Positions 1 to 11,195 of a stretch of DNA of 64,000 nt are shown piece after piece; the first letter of the stretch is position 1, and each line of letters opens with the position of its first letter. The notes beneath the pieces are model-generated. The model saw only the letters and a list, made by a program, of their open reading frames with translations, had not been told where the DNA came from and did no database searches. The translations under genes and the position numbers were made by a program. Source of the DNA: Scleroderma bovista (lineage: Eukaryota; Basidiomycota; Agaricomycetes; Boletales; Sclerodermataceae); assembly GCA_037178675.1 (NCBI GenBank), contig JAYMGJ010000742.1, forward strand, positions 1 through 64,000, given 5' to 3'.

Positions 1-505
1 GTTTCCTTCCTGTCACTTACTTGTCACCCTGTTGCTACATACTCCTTCCATGTGTTTCCTCCTCTCATGTGTTTCTCCTACTCCGCCTTTCACATGTCTT
101 GTGTTTATCACAAGGATCCTGTCCTTTCAGTTAGTATATAAGCCTCTGTGTATTTCCTCGTACCTTAGTACGAATATCAACAAAGCCCCGTCCCCATCTT
201 GCTTCTGTCTGACTCTAAGTTCCTCCTCCCCCTCCTCCTCCTACTCCTTTGTCACTCCTCCGCTCCTCTGAAATACGAGGGCTGAGCTTGTCCAAGGGCG
301 CAGCACATAAGCTGAAGCCGACGCCCTCACCCACTACGTCTTCCTTTCCCTTCTTCAGGTGCTGAACTCCTCCTCTGTAGGACTTGTCCTCCTCTACGTC
401 GGACTTGCGTCTCCTCCTTTCGGAGTTGTACCTCCTCCCGTCGGACTTGTCCCCTTTTTCATCGGAGTAGCACCCAGCAGCAAGGCGGAGATTGTAGGTG
501 CTTGA
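1..505. other. Pyrimidine-rich non-coding stretch
   Basis: No supportable gene. Positions 190-250 are runs of tcc/ctcc. Positions 385-465 hold three to four imperfect copies of a roughly 22-bp unit built on tcggacttgt plus a cctcctc tract. A TATA-like tatataag lies near 136-143. This could be the tail of an LTR that starts outside the window, but no boundary is visible, so no element is claimed. Confidence 0.4.
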
Positions 506-3500
506 CACCTTGCAGCAATCCACACCAGAAGCACCAAACAAGGAAACACTAATTCTGCCCCCAGAACTATAGCCCAGACCCCAATAATACACTCCATATT
601 AGTCCCTTTGATGAAAGAGGCCGCAGTAGTGCCATGGCCGCAGGAGTGCCGTGGCCACAGTCTTGCCATGGCCACAGTAGTAGTGCCGTGACCACAGTAG
701 TGCTGTGGCCGCAGTCTTTCCATGGCCACAGTAGTGTCGTGGCTGCAGTAGTGCAGTGGCCGCAGTCTTTCCATGGCCGCAGTAGTGCCGTGGCTGCAGT
801 AGTGCCGTGGCCGCAGTCTTTCCATGGCCGCAGTAGTGCTGTGGCCACAGTAGTGCTGTGGCCATAGTAGTCACCTTGCGGCAATCCACGCCAGAAGCAT
901 CAAACAAGGAAACACTAATCCTGCCCCCAGAACTATAGCCCAGACCCCAATAATACACTCCATATTAGTCCCTTTGATGAAAGAGGCTGCAGTAGTGCCA
1001 TGGCCGCAGTAGTGCTGTGGCCGCAGTAGTGCCGTGGCCGCAGTAGTGCCGTGGCCACAGTCTTGCCATGGCCGCAGTAGTGCCGTGGCTGCAGTAGTGC
1101 CGTGGCCGCAGTCTTTCCATGGCCGCAGTAGTGCTGTGGCCGTAGTAGTCACCTTGCGGCAATCCACGCCAGAAGCATCAAACAAGGAAACACTAATCCT
1201 GCCCCCAGAACTATAGCCCAGACCCCAATAATACACTCCATATTAGTCCCTTTGATGAAAGAGGCCGCAGTAGTGCCATGGCCGCAGTAGTGCCGTGGCC
1301 GCAGTAGTGCCGTGGCCGCAGTAGTGCCGTGGCCGCAGTAGTGCCGTGGCCACAGTCTTGCCATGGCCACAGTAGTAGTGCCGTGACCACAGTAGTGCTG
1401 TGGCCGCAGTCTTGCCATGGCCACAGTAGTAGTGCCGTGACCACAGTAGTGCTGTGGCCACAGTCTTTCCATGGCCGCAGTAGTGCCGTGGCCACAGTAG
1501 TACTGTGGCTGCAGTAGTCACCTTGCGGCAATCCATGCCAGAAGCACCAAACAAGGAAACACTAATCCTGCCCCCAGAACTATAGCCCAGACACCAATAA
1601 TACACTCCATATTAGTCCCTTTGATGAAAGAGGCCGCAGTAGTGCCATGGCCGCAGGAGTGCCGTGGCCGCAGTCTTGCCATGGCCACAGTAGTAGTGCC
1701 GTGACCACAGTAGTGCGGTGGCCGCAGTCTTTCCATGGCCACAGTAGTGTCGTGGCTGCAGTAGTGCCGTGGCCGCAGTCTTTCCATGGCTGCAGTAGTG
1801 CCGTGGCCGCAGTCTTGCCATGGCCACAGTAGTAGTGCCGTGACCACAGTAGTGCCGTGGCCGCAGTCTTGCCATGGCCACAGTAGTAGTGCCGTGACCA
1901 CAGTAGTGCCGTGGCCGCAGTCTTTCCATGGCCGCAGTAGTGCCGTGGCTGCAGTAGTGCCGTGGCCGCAGTCTTTCCATGGCCGCAGTAGTGCTGTGGC
2001 CACAGTAGTGCTGTGGCCACAGTAGTGCTGTGGCCGTAGTAGTCACCTCGCGGCAATCCACGCCAGAAGCATCAAACAAGGAAACACTAATCCTGCCCCC
2101 AGAACTATAGCCCAGACCCCAATAATACACTCCATATTAGTCCCTTTGATGAAAGAGGCCGCAGTAGTGCCATGGCCGCAGTAGTGCTGTGGCCGCAGTA
2201 GTGCCGTGACCACAGTAGTGCTGTGGCCGCAGTAGTGCCGTGACCACAGTAGTGCTGTGGCCGCAGTAGTGCCGTGACCACAGTAGTGCTGTGGCCGCAG
2301 TCTTGCCATGGCCACAGTAGTAGTGCCATGACCACAGTAGTGCTGTGGCCACAGTCTTTCCATGGCCGCAGTAGTGCCGTGGCCGCTGTCTTTCCATGGC
2401 CGCAGTAGTGCCGTGGCCACAGTAGTACTGTGGCCGCAGTAGTCACCTTGCGGCAATCCATGCCAGAAGCATCAAACAAGGAAACACTAATCCTGCCCCC
2501 AGAACTATAGCCCAGACCCCAATAATACACTCCATATTAGTCCCTTTGATGAAAGAGGCCGCATTAGTGCCGTGGCCGCAGTAGTAGTGCTGTGACCACA
2601 GTAGTGCCGTGGCCGCAGTCTTTCCATGGCCACAGTAGTGCCGTGGCCACAGTAGTGCCGTGGCCGCAGTCTTGCCATGGCCACAGTAGTGCCGTGGCCA
2701 CAGTAGTGCTGTGGCTGCAGTAGTCACCTTGCGGCAATCCACGCCAGAAGCATCAAACAAGGAAACACTAATCCTGCCCCCAGAACTATAGCCCAGACCC
2801 CAATAATACACTCCATATTAGTCCCTTTGATGAAAGAGGCCGCAGTAGTGCCATGGCCGCAGTAGTGCTGTGGCCGCAGTAGTGCCGTGGCCGCAGTAGT
2901 GCCGTGGCCACAGTCTTGCCATGGCCACAGTAGTAGTGCCGTGACCACAGTAGTGCTGTGGCCGCAGTCTTGCCATGGCCACAGTAGTAGTGCCATGACC
3001 ACAGTAGTGCTGTGGCCACAGTCTTTCCATGGCCGCAGTAGTGCCGTGGCCGCTGTCTTTCCATGGCCACAGTAGTGCCGTGGCCACAGTAGTGCCGTGG
3101 CCACAGTAGTACTGTGGCCGCAGTAGTCACCTTGCGGCAATCCATGCCAGAAGCATCAATCAAGGAAACACTAATCCTGCCACCAGAACTATAGCCCAGA
3201 CCCCAATAATACACTCCATATTAGTCCCTTTGATGAAAGAGGCCGCAGTAGTGCCATGGCCGCAGGAGTGCCGTGGCCACAGTCTTGCCATGGCCACAGT
3301 AGTAGTGCCGTGACCACAGTAGTGCTGTGGCCACAGTCTTTCCATGGCCGCAGTAGTGCCGTGGCTGCAGTAGTGCCGTGGCCGCAGTCTTTCCATGGCC
3401 GCAGTAGTGACGTGGCCGCAGTCTTGCCATGGCCACAGTAGTAGTGCCGTGACCACAGTAGTGACGTGGCCGCAGTCTTGCCATGGCCGCAGTAGTGCCG

Positions 3501-5385
3501 TGGCCACAGTAGTACTGTGGCTGCAGTAGTCACCTTGCGGCAATCCATGCCAGAAGCACCAAACAAGGAAACACTAATCCTGCCCCCAGAACTATAGCCC
3601 AGACCCCAATAATACACTCCATATTAGTCCCTTTGATGAAAGAGGCTGCAGTAGTGCCATGGCCGCAGTAGTGCTGTGGCCGCAGTATTGCCATGGCCAC
3701 AGTAGTGCTGTGGTCGCAGTAGTGCCATGGCCGCAGTCTTTCCATGGCCACAGTAGTGCCGTGGCCGCAGTCTTGCCATGGCTGCAGTAGTGCCGTGGGC
3801 GCAGTCTTGCCATGGCCGCAGTAGTGCCATGGCCGCAGTCATGCCATGGCCACAGTCTTGCTGTGGCCGCAGTAGTGCCATGGCTGCAGTAGTGCCGTGG
3901 CTGCAGTCTTTCCATGGCCGCAGTAGTGCCATGGCCACAGTAGTGCCGTGGCTGCACTCTTTCCATGGCTGCAGTAGTCACCTTGCGGCAATCCACGCCA
4001 GAAGCACCAAACAAGGAAACACTAATCCTGCCCCCAGAACTATAGCCCAGACCCCAATAATACACTCCATATTAGTCCCTTTGATGAAAGAGGCCGCAGT
4101 AGTGCCATGGCCGCAGTAGTGCTGTGGCCGCAGTCTTTCCATGGCCGCAGTAGTGCCGTGGCTGCAGTAGTGCCGTGGCCGCAGTCTTTCCATGGCCACA
4201 GTAGTGCCTTGGCTGCACTCTTTCCATGGCCGCAGTAGTCACCTTGCGGCAATCCACACCAGAAGCACCAAACAAGGACACACTAATCCTGCCCCAGAAC
4301 TATAGCCCAGACCCCAATAATACACTCCATATTAGTCCCTTTGATGAAAGAGGCCGCAGTAGTGCCATGGCCGCAGCAGTGCTGTGGCCACAGTCTTGCC
4401 ATGGCCACAGTAGTGCTGTGGCCGCAGTCTTTCCATGGCCGCAGTAGTGCCATGGCTGCAGTAGTGCCGTGGCCGCAGTCTTTCCATGGCTGCAGTAGTG
4501 CTGTGGCCGCAGTCTTGCCATGGCCACAGTAGTAGTGCAGTGACCACAGTAGTGCCTTGGCCGCAGTCTTGCCATGGCCACAGTAGTAGTGCCGTGACCA
4601 CAGTAGTGCTGTGGCCGCAGTCTTTCCATGGCTGCAGTAGTGCCGTGGCTGCAGTAGTGCCGTGGCTGCAGTAGTGCCGTGGCTGCAGTAGTGCCGTGAC
4701 TGCAGTAGTGCCGTGGCTGCAGTAGTGCCGTGGCCGCAGTCTTTCCATGGCTGCAGTAGTGCTGTGGCCGCAGTCTTGCCATGGCCACAGTAGTAGTGCC
4801 GTGACCACAGTAGTGCTGTGGCCGCAGTCTTGCCATGGCCACAGTAGTAGTGCTGTGACCACAGTAGTGCTGTGGCCGCAGTCTTTCCATGGCCGCAGTA
4901 GTGCCGTGGCTGCAGTAGTGCCGTGGCTGCAGTAGTGCCATGGCCGCAGTCTTTCCATGGCCGCAGTAGTGCCATGGCCACAGTAGTGCTGTGGCCGTAG
5001 TAGTCACCTTGCAGCAATCCATGCCAGAAGCATCAAACAAGGAAACACTAATCCTGCCCCCAGAACTATAGCCCAGACCCCAATAATACACTCCATATTA
5101 GTCCCTTTGATGAAAGAGGCCGCAGTAGTGCCATGGCCGCAGTCTTTCCATGGCCACAGTAGTGCCGTGGCTGCAGTCTTTCCATGGCCGCAGTAGTGCC
5201 ATGGCTGCAGTCTTGCGATGGCCGCAGTCTTTCCGTGGCCACAGTAGTGCCATGGCCGCTGTCTTGCCATGGCCGCAGTAGTAGTGCCGTGACCCCAGTT
5301 GTGCCAAGGCTGCAGTAGTAGTGCCATGACCACAGTAGTGCCATGGCCGCAGTCATGCTGTGGCCGCAGTAGTGCCATGGCCACA
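506..5385. repeat. 17-bp minisatellite with higher-order structure
   Basis: The basic unit is 17 bp (GCAGTAGTGCCGTGGCC). A second 17-bp variant reads GCAGTCTTKCCATGGCC and a 20-bp variant reads ACAGTAGTAGTGCCGTGACC. Blocks of these units are separated by twelve copies of a spacer of about 115 bp. The spacers start near 506, 871, 1149, 1518, 2043, 2443, 2724, 3127, 3530, 3978, 4239 and 5003, with spacings of 261-764 bp, several close to 400. Because 17 bp is not a multiple of three and lacks stops, all frames stay open. The long reading frames here are by-products of the repeat and not genes. The array ends in the duplicated flank that begins at 5386. Confidence 0.95.
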
Positions 5386-5803
5386 GTCAAGTTTGCCACC
5401 ATGTTGACCACGCTGCAGTGTTGACTGTGCCACACTGTTGACCATGCCGCAATGCTGATTGACCGACTCACTATGGTGTAATTGTTGCTGTCAGATTTCC
5501 ACCACAATGCAGTACTTCCTCTATTGTGCACTGGCTCACTTATTGTATTGGTATGCTACTCCTCTGAGCCCGAGTATTTTCATGAAGACACCCATTTGTC
5601 CGGCTTATGACTTTCACCCTACCCCATGATGACAACAGAGCCATGGGCCCACCATTGTCACTTCGTGACAATGCTTTCGGTGGCTGACCCATGTGATATA
5701 GGAAAGCCCCAGTCATAAGCCTCACCTCTGCCAACCTGTGCAGCACGGCTGATTGTCATCATCCGCTGACCATATAACATGGCCTACACAGGTGCATGGG
5801 CTC
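5386..5803. repeat. Segmental duplication, copy 1
   Basis: This 418-bp sequence matches 32609-33025 closely and in the same orientation. It starts at gtcaagtttgcc, directly after a minisatellite array in both places, and ends at gtgcatgggctc. In the second copy it continues into a tnp2-like transposase; here it continues into an unrelated coding tandem repeat. It is therefore probably part of a transposon truncated at 5803. No intact reading frame was recognised inside it. Confidence 0.85.
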
Positions 5804-5879
5804 TTTTACCACCACCTTCCCTTACCACCACCTGCCACTCCTTCAATGAGTAACAATCCTGAGTCCTCAAACCTGGTGT

Positions 5880-8075
5880 CCACCCAGCAACCTTCCTCCA
5901 ATGCATGTGGTATGTTACCCACCAACTCTCTGTCTCTCCCCATTAACAGTGGCCATGTCAATGCGGTGGACCAGTTGCATCCAATACCAATCCTCTGCTT
6001 GTGTCCACCCCAGACATAAACCTGGAGGAGGGAGTTCTCAATAACAGCGCAGATGGTGTGTTAGCCACTGTACCTCTGTCTCTCCCCATTAACAGTGGCT
6101 ATGGCAGACCAGTCGACTCGAATAACAATCTTCTGCCTGCACCCAGCACACCACATGCAGACTCAATGCCCATCCAGGATGAATCATCCTCCAACATACC
6201 TGGTATGTTAGCCACCATACCTCTGTCTCTCCCCATTAACAGTGGCTATGGTGGACCAGTCAACTCAAATAACAATCTTCCTCCTGCGCCCTCGAGGCCT
6301 GCCCGGGGTGAATTATCCTCCAATGTGCCTGGTATGTTAGCCACCATACCTCTGTCTCTCCACATTAACAGTGGCTATGGCAGACCAGTCGACTTGAATA
6401 ACAATCTTCCTCCTGTGCCCGCCCAGGGTGAATTATCCTCCAACGTGCCTGGTATGTTAGCCATTGTACCTCTGTCTCTCCCCGTTAACAGTGGCTATGG
6501 CGGACCAGTCGACTTGAATAACAATCTTCCTCCTGTGCCCTCGAGGCCCACCCAGGGTGAATTATCCTCCAACATGCCTGGTGTGTTAGCCACCGTCCCT
6601 CTGTCTCTCCCCGTTAATGTCATATCCATACTTTTCCAGTCGCAACTCTGGTCTAACCATGGCCCACCTGACCTCTCCTTAGGCATAGATGCAACTCCGG
6701 ATCTAGTCCGGCCATCTCCAGCCCTATAGCTGCACTCCAGCTCAACTCCGGTCACTACGTCCATCTCCACCTCAGGACTAACCCCTGTCTTCTTACAGAC
6801 AGATCCGCGGTCTAACTCCTCCATGTCGGACCTGTACCTACCACTAGTCGCTACTCCGGTTTCAGTCCGGCCACTCCCTTAGCCTTGTCTGCGACGTAGC
6901 CCAACTCCGGCTGGTACATCCAACTCCGGCTCAGTTCTGCTCCTGCTCCTGCTCCGCTTCTTCTGTCAGGTCCACCAATGGCCTTGGACATTTCCATGTC
7001 CAACTCCGGACCTTCCTCTGGCTACTCCGCCCTTCCTCCACCTGTGCACTCCCTCCGCTCGTGCACTCCCTCTGCTCTTGCACTTCCTCCGGTCCCGCTT
7101 CCTCCGGTCCTGGACATCGCTCCGGACTTAACATTAGTTAAGTCCACCTCTGACCCTTACCTGTCCTCTTCCGACCTAGTTCCCTTGTCCCTGCTTTTCC
7201 TCCGTCGTCCCTGTAACTCTAGTTCCCCGTGTCTGCTTCCGCTCCAGTTTATTTTCCTGTCCCTGGTTTGTTTTCCTGTACCTGCTTTATTTTCCTGTCC
7301 GTTTCTGCTCTGTCCCTTGTCCCAACTAAGGTGTTTACTTGTCACCGTATATACTCACCTCTAGTCTCTTTACTGTATAAACTACCGTACTCCGGCCTAG
7401 TAGATCCTTAGATCAAATCTCGACTAAGATACTCCCCACTCTGTACTACCCACCATGCTCTCCTAAATCCATCTGTTCATCTGAACTCCTGAACTCCGGC
7501 CAACTCCGGCCTCTGTCCTATCTCGTCCCCTTGGTCCTATGTCCGATCCTAGCAAGTCTCCTACTTGCACGAGGGCAAAAGCCACCTCTGTCCCAGACTC
7601 GATGCTAGACCTCTCAGGACTTATCCCACCTCTGGGATGTCCTTCGCTCCGGACAAGCTGCGCTCAACTCCGGACCACTTTCCCACGGTCCGGACTTACT
7701 TTGCAAAAACCCAGACTTACTCCCTGTGCTTCTCTAGTGCCCGGACTTCGTTCGTTTGACCCGGACTTGACTCTCTGCACTAACTAGCACCTACTAGTGT
7801 CTGGACTTACCTCCTCATTAGTTCCCTGCACCTCTGGACCTCCTAGTAAGATCGCTGAGGAGAACTGGTTTTGACAGTTAACGGCAACCATGTCAATGTG
7901 CTGGACCAGTCATCTCTAATAACAATTCTTCACCTGCATCTGGCATGCGTGATGCAGAGTCGAGACCTGCACAGGATGATGTTTCCCCCACATATTGTAT
8001 GTCAGCCATCTTCTCTCTGTCTCTCCCTGAAGTTAACAGTGGTCATGTCAATGTGGTGGAGCAGTGGTTTTGTTT
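5880..8075 (+). pseudogene. Ser/Pro/Asn-rich tandem coding repeat, interrupted
   Basis: Units start with ggtRtgttagcc at 5909, 6055, 6202, 6331, 6451 and 6580. The last intervals are 147, 129, 120 and 129 bp, all multiples of three, so the frame open at 6001-6617 encodes 40-49-residue repeats with the core LSLPINSGYGGPVD. A solo LTR (6618-7876) splits the sixth unit at its gttaa. The repeat resumes at 7882, and a further degenerate unit is visible at 7975-8070 in another frame. Serine, proline and asparagine dominate. No family was recognised. The block begins at the breakpoint of the duplicated transposon flank, so it may be a transposon-borne or host low-complexity protein fragment. It is broken and probably not expressed as one protein. 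Confidence 0.5.
6618..7876 (-). mobile_element. Solo LTR, family C, copy 1
   Basis: This is a 1,259-bp element in minus orientation. Its ends read TGTCAAAACC (from 7876) and ...GGATATGACA (at 6618), the TG...CA pattern of an LTR. Five-base target duplications gttaa flank it at 6613-6617 and 7877-7881. Two more copies lie at 8759-10027 and 18570-20335. There is no internal retroelement region, so this is a solo LTR left by LTR-LTR recombination. It is rich in the motif ctccgg. Open frames inside it are not conserved between copies and are not called. Confidence 0.85.
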
Positions 8076-8540
8076 TCTGGAATGTCTTTAACCTTCAATG
8101 GATGTCTTCTTATTTGCACGTTCTTTGCAGCCACAATACTGGTGTAGGTCCCACTGTTCCCGCAATTTTCTGTCTCAATCATTGAACATTACAGAACTGT
8201 CGTAATAATGGCATTCAGCAAACTTTTTTTAGACACCAGTATCATGTACCTGATTATTTCCACAATGCTCGCCTCATTCATTACCTTTTCCTGGTCAACG
8301 ATATTGGGGATAGTATTGGAAAGTAAGGACATTCATGTAAGCATCGCAGAATGTCTTCTCTCCTCCTCTTGTTATACTCAGATTTTATTTCAGGAGGCAC
8401 ACAGTTGGAGGGCATACATGCTCGAACTCGCCCCATTTATATTTCTAGTCATGTGAGTGTACAACCATGTCCTAATACAGGTCTCTGACCACTGCCATAC
8501 ATGGAGTTCAACTGTATTGTATCTTGTGGTGGGGATCATA
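8076..8540. other. Non-coding or unrecognised stretch
   Basis: No gene can be supported. A short open frame at 8208-8456 (82 codons, plus strand) is rich in hydrophobic residues and could encode membrane-spanning segments, but it has no recognisable motif and no intron or neighbour context that argues for expression. Confidence 0.3.
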
Positions 8541-8655
8541 TCTTTCATCAAAGGGACTAATATGGAGTGTATTATTGGGGTCTGGGCTATAGTTCTGGGG
8601 GTAGGATTAGTGTTTCCTTGTTTGGTGCTTCTGGTGCGGATTGCCGCAAGGTGAC
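8541..8655 (-). repeat. Isolated copy of the minisatellite spacer
   Basis: This is the reverse complement of the spacer that recurs twelve times in 506-5385. It runs from tctttcatcaaaggg to gccgcaaggtgac and has no 17-bp units on either side. It keeps the same open frame as the array spacers, encoding a hydrophobic peptide with the core GVWAIVLG. Its presence alone shows the spacer is separable from the minisatellite. It may be the founder sequence or a small dispersed element. No target duplication was identified. Confidence 0.7.
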
Positions 8656-8758
8656 CATCTTTCTCATTCATTGCTGCAGTACTTTGGCGTAATCCATCAT
8701 TTCGTACATTACTGTAATTGCGTCAGAACTATGATATTAAACGAATGGTCTGTCTTCT

Positions 8759-10027
8759 TAAGACCGGTTCTCCTCAACGATCTTACTAGGAGGTCCAGAG
8801 GTGCAGGGGACTAATGAGGAGGTAAGTCCAGACACTAGTAGGTGCTAGTTAGTGCAGAGAGTCAAGTCCGGGTCAAACGAACGAAGTCCGGGCACTAGAG
8901 AAGCACAGGGAGTAAGTCTGGGTTTTTGCGGAGTAAGTCCAGACCGCGGGAAAGTGGTCCGGAGTTGAGCGCAGCTTGTCTGGAGCGAAGGACATCCCAG
9001 AGGTGGGATAAGTCCTGAGAGGTCTAGCGTCGAGTCTGGGACAGAGGTGGCTTTTGCCCTTGTGCCAGTAGGAGACTTGCTAGGATCAGACATAGGACCA
9101 AGGGGACAAGATAGGACAGAGGCCAGAGTTGGCTGGAGTTCAGGAGAACAAGATGGGATTAGGAGAGCATGGTGGGTAGTACAGAGTGGGGAGTATCTTA
9201 GTCGAGATTTGATCTAAGGACTACTAGGCCAGAGTATGGTAGTTTATATAGTAATGAAACTAAGGTGAGTATATACAGTGACAAGTAAACACCTTAATGT
9301 TGAGACAAGGGATGGAGCAGAAGCAGACAGGAAAATAAACCAGGTACAAGAAAATAAAGCAGGGACAGGAAAATAAACTGGAGCAGAAGCAGAAACGGGG
9401 AACTAGGATTACAGGGACGACGGAGCAGATGCAGGGACAAGTAAGGGTTGGAGGTGGACTTAACTAATGTTAAGTCCAGAGTGATGTCCAGGACCGGAGG
9501 AACTGGAACCAGAGGAACTGGAACTGGAGGAAGTGGGACCAGAGGAAGTGGGACCAGAGGAAGTGGGACCAGAGGAAGTGCAAGAGCGGAGGGAGTGTAC
9601 GACTGGAGGAAGGGTGGAGTAGCCGGAGGAAGGTCCGGAGTTGGACATGGAAATGTCCAAGGCCATTGGTGGACCTATCAGGGGAAGTGGAGTGGAACAG
9701 GAGCAAACCTGAGCTGGAGTTGAATGTACCAGCCGGAGTTGGGCTAGGTCGCAGACCAGACAAAGGGAGTGGCCGGACTGAAACCGGAGTAGCAACTAAT
9801 GGTAGGTACAGGTCTGACATGGAGGAGTTAGACCGCGGATCTGTCTGTAGGAAGACAGGGGTTTAGTCCTGAGGTGGAGATGGACGTAGTGACCGGAGTT
9901 GAGCTGGAGTGCAGCTATGAGGCTGGAGATGGCCGGACTAGATCTGGAGTTGTGTCTATGCCTAAGGAGAGGTCAGGCAGGCCAGGGTTAGACCGGAGTT
10001 GTGACTGGGAAAAGTATGGATATGACA
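8759..10027 (+). mobile_element. Solo LTR, family C, copy 2
   Basis: This is a 1,269-bp plus-strand copy of the LTR at 6618-7876 and 18570-20335. It ends in GGATATGACA. The left end reads TAAGACCGG where the third copy has TGTCAAGACCGG, a three-base loss. Target duplications cttct lie at 8754-8758 and 10028-10032. A stretch near 9500-9590 has tandem ggaagtgggaccaga units, which produce a Gly/Thr-rich open frame that I do not consider a gene. Confidence 0.85.
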
Positions 10028-10059
10028 CTTCTGATGTGACTACACCCTGCATGAGAGGA

Positions 10060-10190
10060 CCTGTACTGTGGCCACAGCACTACTACTGCAGCCATGGCAA
10101 GACTGTGGCCACAGCACTACTGTGGCCATGGAAAGACTGCTGCCACAGCATGACTGCAGCCACAGCACTACTGCAGCCATGGCATGTTGT
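10060..10190 (-). repeat. Short 17-bp minisatellite block
   Basis: About seven units of the same 17-bp family as the 506-5385 array, in the opposite orientation (ggccacagcactactgc pattern). It sits just downstream of the solo LTR. Confidence 0.8.
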
Positions 10191-10344
10191 AGTATGTAAT
10201 ATACGATTGAAGCGTACATGCACACCACATGAGGTACATTGTATATAAGTCGTACCTACGAACCTACGTACGCGAGCGTCAAGTTTGAATTGAAGCCGTC
10301 TCATTGACAGCGCCGTCCAGATCCTTGTCATCGCATTTCCGCCA

Positions 10345-10582
10345 ACATGGCACTACTGCAGCCATGGCAAGACTGCGGTCATGGCAAGACTGCAGCCATG
10401 GCACTACTGCGGCCATGGCACTACTGTGGCCATGGCAAGACTGCAGCCATGACACTACTGCAGCAGCAAGACTGCGGCCATGGAAAGACTGTGGCCATGG
10501 CAAGACTGTGGCCATGGCAAGACTGCAGCCATGGCAAGACTGCGGCCATGGAAAGACTGTGGCCATGGCACTACTGCGGTGT
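10345..10582 (-). repeat. Minisatellite block, inverted
   Basis: About fourteen units of the 17-bp family in the opposite orientation to the large arrays (gccatggcaagactgcg pattern). The variant matching GCAGTCTTGCCATGGCC dominates. Open frames on both strands here are repeat artefacts. Confidence 0.85.
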
Positions 10583-10690
10583 AAAGGGAGTAATCTCCCT
10601 TTACTGTTGACCACTAGGAGGTCTATCTTAGTATAGTAGTGCTTCTGCTTATATAAGCAGAAGCGCCCATATATATAGCGCTGGTGCTCA
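10583..10690. repeat. Palindrome cluster
   Basis: Three inverted repeats occur in about 100 bp. The first is AAAGGGAG-TAAT-CTCCCTTT near 10583-10602. The second is a perfect 24-bp palindrome at 10641-10664 with a TATA centre and arms GCTTCTGCTTAT. The third is AGCGC/GCGCT arms flanking an A/T tract at about 10662-10682. It borders the minisatellite block and could be a transposon terminus or a DNA- or RNA-level hairpin. No function is assigned. Confidence 0.6.
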
Positions 10691-11195
10691 TTACATAAGA
10701 AGATTATTTTCTAACTACTCTACTACTGTACCATCACCTACCCTCAATATAACACAGGTCATGTTCATTGAGGGTGTGACCATCAGTCATCAGAGCCAGC
10801 AACAACTTACATTTTTTGAACATCCTGGACATGAGTGTTGTAGGTACTAGCATGACAACGTGTAGGATGCACGACTCACCTTGTTGAAAGACAAACTCCG
10901 CTTCAAACTCCGGCGATGCACTTCAACCAGGGCACATCTTGGCGAGCAGAACTCGGGGTAGGCGAACTCGGGGCGAGTTCATCGGTGTAGAAGATTTCTC
11001 GGGCCAAAATATCTTGGGGTGCACTATAGCGGGGCGACTGTTTCACATAGTGCTGCTATAGTAGTTTCATAGTAACTTGTCACACTTCGGAATTGAATGC
11101 GAATAACACTGATGTCATTATGTGATGTAATATGAGACATGGTTTGCAGGTAACTAATGATTTACACCGCTCAACGAACCAATGATTTATGCCGC
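10691..11195. other. Unassigned sequence 3' of the MULE gene
   Basis: No gene is visible. Positions 10890-11000 contain repeated aactcgggg / aactccgg motifs that resemble sequence on the other side of the MULE gene (near 14340-14370) but in direct, not inverted, orientation. A convincing terminal inverted repeat was therefore not established. Confidence 0.35.

Noticed and set aside
506..5385. CRISPR-like appearance: short repeats with regular spacers
   Set aside because: Repeats are contiguous 17-bp units and the spacers are identical to each other, the opposite of a CRISPR array. The genome is eukaryotic.
394..5531. Dozens of long open frames on both strands, His/Trp/Cys-rich (for example 4300-5091 minus, 263 codons)
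   Set aside because: They are created by a 17-bp stop-free repeat. Every frame is open and the peptides are the same motif read in rotated phase.
9448..9723. Gly/Thr/Arg-rich open frame
   Set aside because: It arises from a short tandem ggaagtgggaccaga repeat inside a solo LTR and is not conserved in the other two LTR copies.
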